This document shows, one piece after another, positions 6,576-9,650 of a DNA stretch of 9,650 nt (positions within the stretch are counted from its first letter, which is position 1; each line of letters opens with the position of its first letter). The stretch spans positions 1 to 9,650 of the forward strand of contig CAIZOZ010000310.1 of the NCBI GenBank assembly GCA_903934745.1, given 5' to 3'. The position numbers were made by a program, and so were the translations under genes. Origin of the DNA: an uncultured cyanobacterium (GTDB taxonomy: Bacteria > Cyanobacteriota > Cyanobacteriia > PCC-6307 > Cyanobiaceae). The notes under the pieces were generated by a model. That model was given only the letters and a program-made list of their open reading frames with translations, was not told where the DNA came from and made no database searches.

Positions 6576-7550
6576 ATGCCCCCCCTCTCCAGCAACGACA
6601 ACCCGGGCCTCCTTTCACCCTGGGATTGGCAACCACTCAGCCCCAGCCGGCTGCAGCGGCCCGTGGGCCTGCTGCAGCTCCAAGGCCCCGACAGCCTGCG
6701 CTTTCTGCACGGCCAGACCAGCCAGGATCTGCAGCTGGCCCGACCCGGCCAGTGGCTGGGCACCTGCTGCATCAGCCCCACCGCCCGCCTGCGGGCCCTG
6801 GCGGAGGTGCTGGTGGAGGACGGCGGCGCCTGGCTGGTGATCAGCGCCGGCGATGCCACCGCCGTGCATCAGGCCCTCGATCGGGTGCTGTTCCCTGCCG
6901 ACAACGTGCGGCTCGGAGCCCTGAGCGAGGGCCTCTGGATCGAACCGCTCGACGCCCCGCCGGAACAGGGCGGCCCAACGGCGCAGTGGCAGGCCCTCGA
7001 AACCGGGGCTGGCTGGCGACTGGGGGATGGCGTGGTGCTGCCCGCCGGCGCCCCCCTGCCGGCCGAGCTGGCCGAGCGGCGCCCCCTGGCGGCCGAGGCA
7101 GCCGAGCGCTGGCGGATCAGTCAGGGGCGACCAGCGGCCCCAGGCGAAATCAACGCCGACACCAATCCCTTTGAACTGGGCCTGGCGGCGCGGGTGAGCC
7201 TGGGCAAGGGCTGCTACGTGGGCCAGGAGACCCTGGCCAAACTCGCCACCTACGACGGTGTGAAACAACAACTGCGGCGCTGGTACGCACCGGCACCGGT
7301 CACCGGGGCGACGGCGCCTCTGGCCCCTGGCTCGACCTTGCGGACTGCCGAGGCCGCGCGGGCCGGCACGATCACCTCCAGCCTCGAACTGGCGAACGGC
7401 CAGGGCTGGATCGGCCTGGCCCTGGTGCGGCGTCTGGCCCTGGAGGCACCACAGCTGCTCGCCGGCGAAGGGGCCGAAACGATCGAACTGCGGATCTCCA
7501 CGCCCCCCTGGTTCCTGCCGCCTCCCATCGGGGCCGGTGGCGGCAGCTGA
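6576..7550 (+). CDS. ygfZ: YgfZ/GcvT-like folate-binding protein, Fe-S cluster maturation factor
   Basis: 324 residues, as usual for YgfZ. Family members bind tetrahydrofolate and help assemble or repair certain [4Fe-4S] enzymes such as the radical-SAM protein MiaB (E. coli work); they resemble the glycine-cleavage T protein but lack its aminomethyltransferase activity. The diagnostic motif KGCYVGQE lies at 211-218 with the essential Cys213. It is preceded by the conserved region INADTNPFELGL, where YgfZ proteins typically have IP/FELN-type residues. The N-terminal part has the typical GxDSLRFLHGQTSQDL segment (about 37-52). The C-terminal beta-barrel region is shorter and less conserved, ending in a Pro/Gly-rich tail. 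The ATG at 6576 lies 4 bp after the pyrE stop; an AGG near the end of pyrE may serve as its ribosome binding site, so translation is probably coupled. It converges on the TM0106-type nuclease gene with a 13-bp gap and no terminator hairpin. Confidence 0.93.
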   Translation: MPPLSSNDNPGLLSPWDWQPLSPSRLQRPVGLLQLQGPDSLRFLHGQTSQDLQLARPGQWLGTCCISPTARLRALAEVLVEDGGAWLVISAGDATAVHQALDRVLFPADNVRLGALSEGLWIEPLDAPPEQGGPTAQWQALETGAGWRLGDGVVLPAGAPLPAELAERRPLAAEAAERWRISQGRPAAPGEINADTNPFELGLAARVSLGKGCYVGQETLAKLATYDGVKQQLRRWYAPAPVTGATAPLAPGSTLRTAEAARAGTITSSLELANGQGWIGLALVRRLALEAPQLLAGEGAETIELRISTPPWFLPPPIGAGGGS

Positions 7551-7563
7551 GGCAGGCGGCGGA

Positions 7564-9072
7564 TCAGGCCCCTTCCTGCTCCAGCAGCCAGCGGGCCACC
7601 ATCCAGGTGGCGCGGCAGTCATCCCGGTTGTAGAGAAAGATGCGGCCCAGCTGGTGGCGGCCGCGCCGGGGCAGCCGACCGCCCAGACGCCACTGGCGCC
7701 ACCACAGCAGGCAGCGGGCGCCATCGACGCCGCTCTGGCTCCAGTGGAAGCCGCGCCAGCCGGCCACCGCCTTGAGGCCGTAGCTGTTCACCGGCAGCAA
7801 CCAGTGGCGCCGCAGCCGCTGGTGCACGTCGATCAACCGCGCCCGCAGACGGGCACGCTCCGCCTCGCCCACCCCCTGGCGCTCCGCCAGCCGCAGCAAC
7901 CCCACCGCTTCGGTCTCGCCGTAATGGAGCAGCGGCCAATCGGGATAGCGGGCCAGCAAGCGGGACAGGCGCTGCCAGAGCCGAGCTTCGCCGTGCTCAT
8001 AGAGCGCCAGCAGCGGCTGGTAGTGGCCAGCGCCCGGACCGCTCAGGGGCAACAGGGCCTCAGGCCAACGGCCGTCGGCATCGCGCTCGAGCCGCAGGAT
8101 GCCGTGCAGAAAATCGTCGCGGGCATCGGGATCAGACTCGATGTCATAGAGCAACACCCCCGGCGCTGTCGCCAGTTCCGGCAGGGCCGCGCCCCACGGC
8201 TCGCCGGGCTGGGCCGGGGTGCCAGCGGCGCCGCGCCGGCGCGGTTCGCCGCCGGCCTGCACCAGGGCCTGGGCCACCAGCTGGGCCGCCACCTCACGAT
8301 GCTGCTCGCCATGCACCGCCAGCTCGTCGGCCAGCCGCTGGGGATCCGTCGCCGCCAGTTCGGCCAGGCTGCGCACTCCCAGCTCCAGCAGCAGATCGCG
8401 CCGCTTGCCGCCGACGCCGCTGACCTCACTGAGATGGCCTTCGGCCGCAGCCGTTTCATCACAGAGCGAGCGCCAGCTGCAGAGCGTGCACTTCTTGCGA
8501 TCGTTCACCAGCGGCGGCGGCGTAGACCGCTGCAGGTCCTGGGCCAGGCGCTCGAGGCTCTCATCCAGCTGGTGCTGCAGGCCGGGGCCGAGCGGCAGGG
8601 TTTCGCGCTCCAGGCGGCGATCCCCGCCGGCCACCACCAGCGCCTCGGGCACCGGCGCCTGCTGGTGCGCCGCCAGCAGGCGGCCCCAGAGCGTGAGCTG
8701 CAAGCGATGTTCACGGGTGAGCCGCCGGCCCTGACGGGCCAGCACCGGCCGATAGACGTACTCCCCCCAGCGACTCTGGCCCTGCAGTCGCTGCAACAGC
8801 GCCGGATGGGCCTGGAGCTCCAATCCGCCGGGGCCATGGCCATAGAGGCGCAGACCCATCACGCCGGCAGATCCCTCGCGGCAGGCGGCCTCGCCATGGC
8901 CGGGCCGCTCCGGCAGCAGCTGCTGGAAGCTACGCAGCTGGTCGTCGAGGGCGAGGGCGCGATGGGCGCTCCACTGCCGCCGTTGGCGCGGGCCATGGCG
9001 ATCGAGCCAGGCCCGACGTTTGCAGCGCAGCCAGCTGCGCAGCAGGCGGTCGGTGAGCAGCTCGGGAGCCAT
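7564..9072 (-). CDS. TM0106 family RecB-like putative nuclease (Cas4-like N-terminus, helix-hairpin-helix, DEDDy exonuclease)
   Basis: 502 residues, the family's normal size. The order is as in TM0106 proteins. A RecB/Cas4-like domain (about 1-210) carries four Cys ligands for a likely [4Fe-4S] cluster: Cys17 in LRCKRR, and Cys195, Cys198 and Cys204 in CTLCSWRSLC. A helix-hairpin-helix follows at about 214-245 (LSEVSGVGGKR). After a Pro/Gly/Arg linker (about 272-296) comes an RNase H-like DEDDy 3'-5' exonuclease domain (about 305-500) with LLYDIESD (Asp310, Glu312), LLHYGETE (381-388), LIDVH (Asp415) and YNRDDCRATW (Tyr481, Asp485). The exonuclease residues look intact. In the RecB domain the places where Cas4-type enzymes have GxxD and (D/E)xK read HPALL (89-93) and RPVLAR (108-113), so that site looks degenerate. 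The biological role is unknown; DNA repair or processing is inferred from the domains. A small hairpin precedes the ATG at 9072, and no clear Shine-Dalgarno is visible. It is divergent from the phosphomutase gene. Confidence 0.9.
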   Translation of the reverse strand: MAPELLTDRLLRSWLRCKRRAWLDRHGPRQRRQWSAHRALALDDQLRSFQQLLPERPGHGEAACREGSAGVMGLRLYGHGPGGLELQAHPALLQRLQGQSRWGEYVYRPVLARQGRRLTREHRLQLTLWGRLLAAHQQAPVPEALVVAGGDRRLERETLPLGPGLQHQLDESLERLAQDLQRSTPPPLVNDRKKCTLCSWRSLCDETAAAEGHLSEVSGVGGKRRDLLLELGVRSLAELAATDPQRLADELAVHGEQHREVAAQLVAQALVQAGGEPRRRGAAGTPAQPGEPWGAALPELATAPGVLLYDIESDPDARDDFLHGILRLERDADGRWPEALLPLSGPGAGHYQPLLALYEHGEARLWQRLSRLLARYPDWPLLHYGETEAVGLLRLAERQGVGEAERARLRARLIDVHQRLRRHWLLPVNSYGLKAVAGWRGFHWSQSGVDGARCLLWWRQWRLGGRLPRRGRHQLGRIFLYNRDDCRATWMVARWLLEQEGA

Positions 9073-9084
9073 CGGCGCAGGCTA

Positions 9085-9100
9085 GGCGGCGACTGCCGCC
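9085..9100. repeat. Short perfect hairpin GGCGGC-GACT-GCCGCC before the nuclease start
   Basis: GGCGGC (9085-9090) and GCCGCC (9095-9100) can form a 6-bp all-GC stem with a 4-nt loop. It lies 12 bases upstream of the ATG at 9072, inside the mRNA leader, where it could limit ribosome access. In DNA this GC-rich such a hairpin may also be fortuitous. Confidence 0.4.
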
Positions 9101-9195
9101 AGCAGCGGTGGCCTGCCCTGAGGCCGGCACTGCGCTGGGGCCAGAGCCACCGCCGACCTGCTACGAACCAGGATAGTTCCAGCCTGCCTGCCCCC

Positions 9196-9650
9196 ATGGC
9201 CTCTGCCCCCCTGCCCCTGGAGGCCGGTCCGATCGTCTTCGGCACCGATGGCTGGCGCGGCATCCTCGGCGTCGACATCACCGTGGAGCGGCTGCTGCCC
9301 GTGGCCGCCGCCGCCGCCCGGGAACTGGCCAACAGCGCCCCGGACGGACTGGAGAGCCGCGAGGTGGTGATCGGCTACGACCGTCGCTTCCTGGCGCCGG
9401 AGCTGGCGGCAGCGATCGCTGCCGCCGTGCGTGGCGCCGGCCTCGAGCCACTACTGACTGCCACGCCGGTACCGACGCCGGCCTGCAGCTGGGCGGTGGT
9501 GGAACGCCAGGCGCTCGGCGCCCTGGTGATCACCGCCAGCCACAACCCGCCCGAATGGCTGGGCCTGAAGATCAAGGGCCCATTCGGCGGCTCGGTGGAA
9601 GGGGAGTTCACCGCCCGGGTGGAGCGGCGCCTGGCGGCCGGCGGCATCAC
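9196..9650 (+). CDS. Phosphoglucomutase/phosphomannomutase, N-terminal part (3' end outside window)
   Basis: The first 151 residues of an alpha-D-phosphohexomutase, which interconverts hexose 1- and 6-phosphates (glucose and/or mannose) for glycogen, nucleotide-sugar and envelope synthesis in the cytoplasm. The opening signature FGTDGWRGI is at 15-23, and YDRR (73-76) is typical of domain 1. The active-site loop TASHNPPEW (113-121) contains Ser115, the residue phosphorylated in the catalytic cycle. The metal-binding DxDxD and the sugar-specificity loop lie beyond the window, so PGM, PMM and GlmM cannot be told apart, although FGTDGWRG favours the PGM/PMM group common in cyanobacteria. The ATG at 9196 is the natural start, about 14 residues before the first conserved motif. 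A -10-like GATAGT (9172-9177) lies upstream without a clear -35. It is divergent from the nuclease gene across 123 bp. Confidence 0.92.
   Translation, partial: MASAPLPLEAGPIVFGTDGWRGILGVDITVERLLPVAAAAARELANSAPDGLESREVVIGYDRRFLAPELAAAIAAAVRGAGLEPLLTATPVPTPACSWAVVERQALGALVITASHNPPEWLGLKIKGPFGGSVEGEFTARVERRLAAGGI
9412..9419. repeat. HIP1 palindrome GCGATCGC (inside the phosphomutase gene)
   Basis: A second exact copy of the cyanobacterial HIP1 octamer, within the run of alanine codons in domain 1 of the phosphomutase. Modest support for cyanobacterial origin. Confidence 0.6.

Noticed and set aside
7564..9072. Reading the Cas4-like protein as part of a CRISPR or defence locus
   Set aside because: Domain order matches the stand-alone TM0106 family, and the neighbours are housekeeping genes (ygfZ, phosphomutase).

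Overview
The window looks like ordinary, densely coded chromosome from a high-GC picocyanobacterium of the Cyanobium/Synechococcus lineage. Evidence for this is the conserved pyrE-ygfZ pair, a TM0106-type RecB-like nuclease whose C-terminal half matches the cyanobacterial form, a tRNA without an encoded CCA end, and two HIP1 palindromes (GCGATCGC). The lineage call is inference from protein resemblance, not from a marker gene. I see no phage, transposon, CRISPR array or defence island.

Layout. Bases 1-2301 (+) hold the C-terminal 766 residues of a large protein that is colinear with the alpha/beta regulatory subunits of eukaryotic phosphorylase kinase (glycoside hydrolase family 15-like head, PhK-specific middle and tail). 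It converges on a minus-strand pair: a CNNM/CorC-type CBS-domain membrane protein (4676-3366) followed after 25 bp by a Gfo/Idh/MocA dehydrogenase (3340-2348). The 46 bp between the convergent stop codons is filled by a 15-bp tandem repeat. Next come a 351-bp non-coding stretch with a perfect 11-bp inverted repeat, a minus-strand tRNA with anticodon CAT, and a minus-strand gene for a small, probably exported protein of unknown function. That gene is divergent from pyrE (orotate phosphoribosyltransferase), which is followed 4 bp later by ygfZ (folate-dependent Fe-S protein maturation factor). ygfZ converges, with a 13-bp gap, on a TM0106-family nuclease (9072-7564). The last gene, running off the right edge, is a phosphoglucomutase/phosphomannomutase.

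Functional links are loose. The PhK-like/GH15 protein and the hexose phosphomutase both point to storage polysaccharide or sugar-phosphate metabolism, but they are about 7 kb apart and not in one operon. pyrE-ygfZ is the clearest translationally close pair, and CNNM-Gfo/Idh is probably co-transcribed. The most interesting points are (a) the full-length bacterial PhK alpha/beta homologue, (b) a CorC/CNNM protein whose membrane domain appears to have lost the polar residues used for Mg2+ binding, (c) a RecB-like nuclease that keeps its Fe-S cysteines and exonuclease motifs but seems to lack the PD-(D/E)XK catalytic residues, and (d) the 15-bp array expanded exactly between two stop codons. No obviously new multi-gene system is visible.
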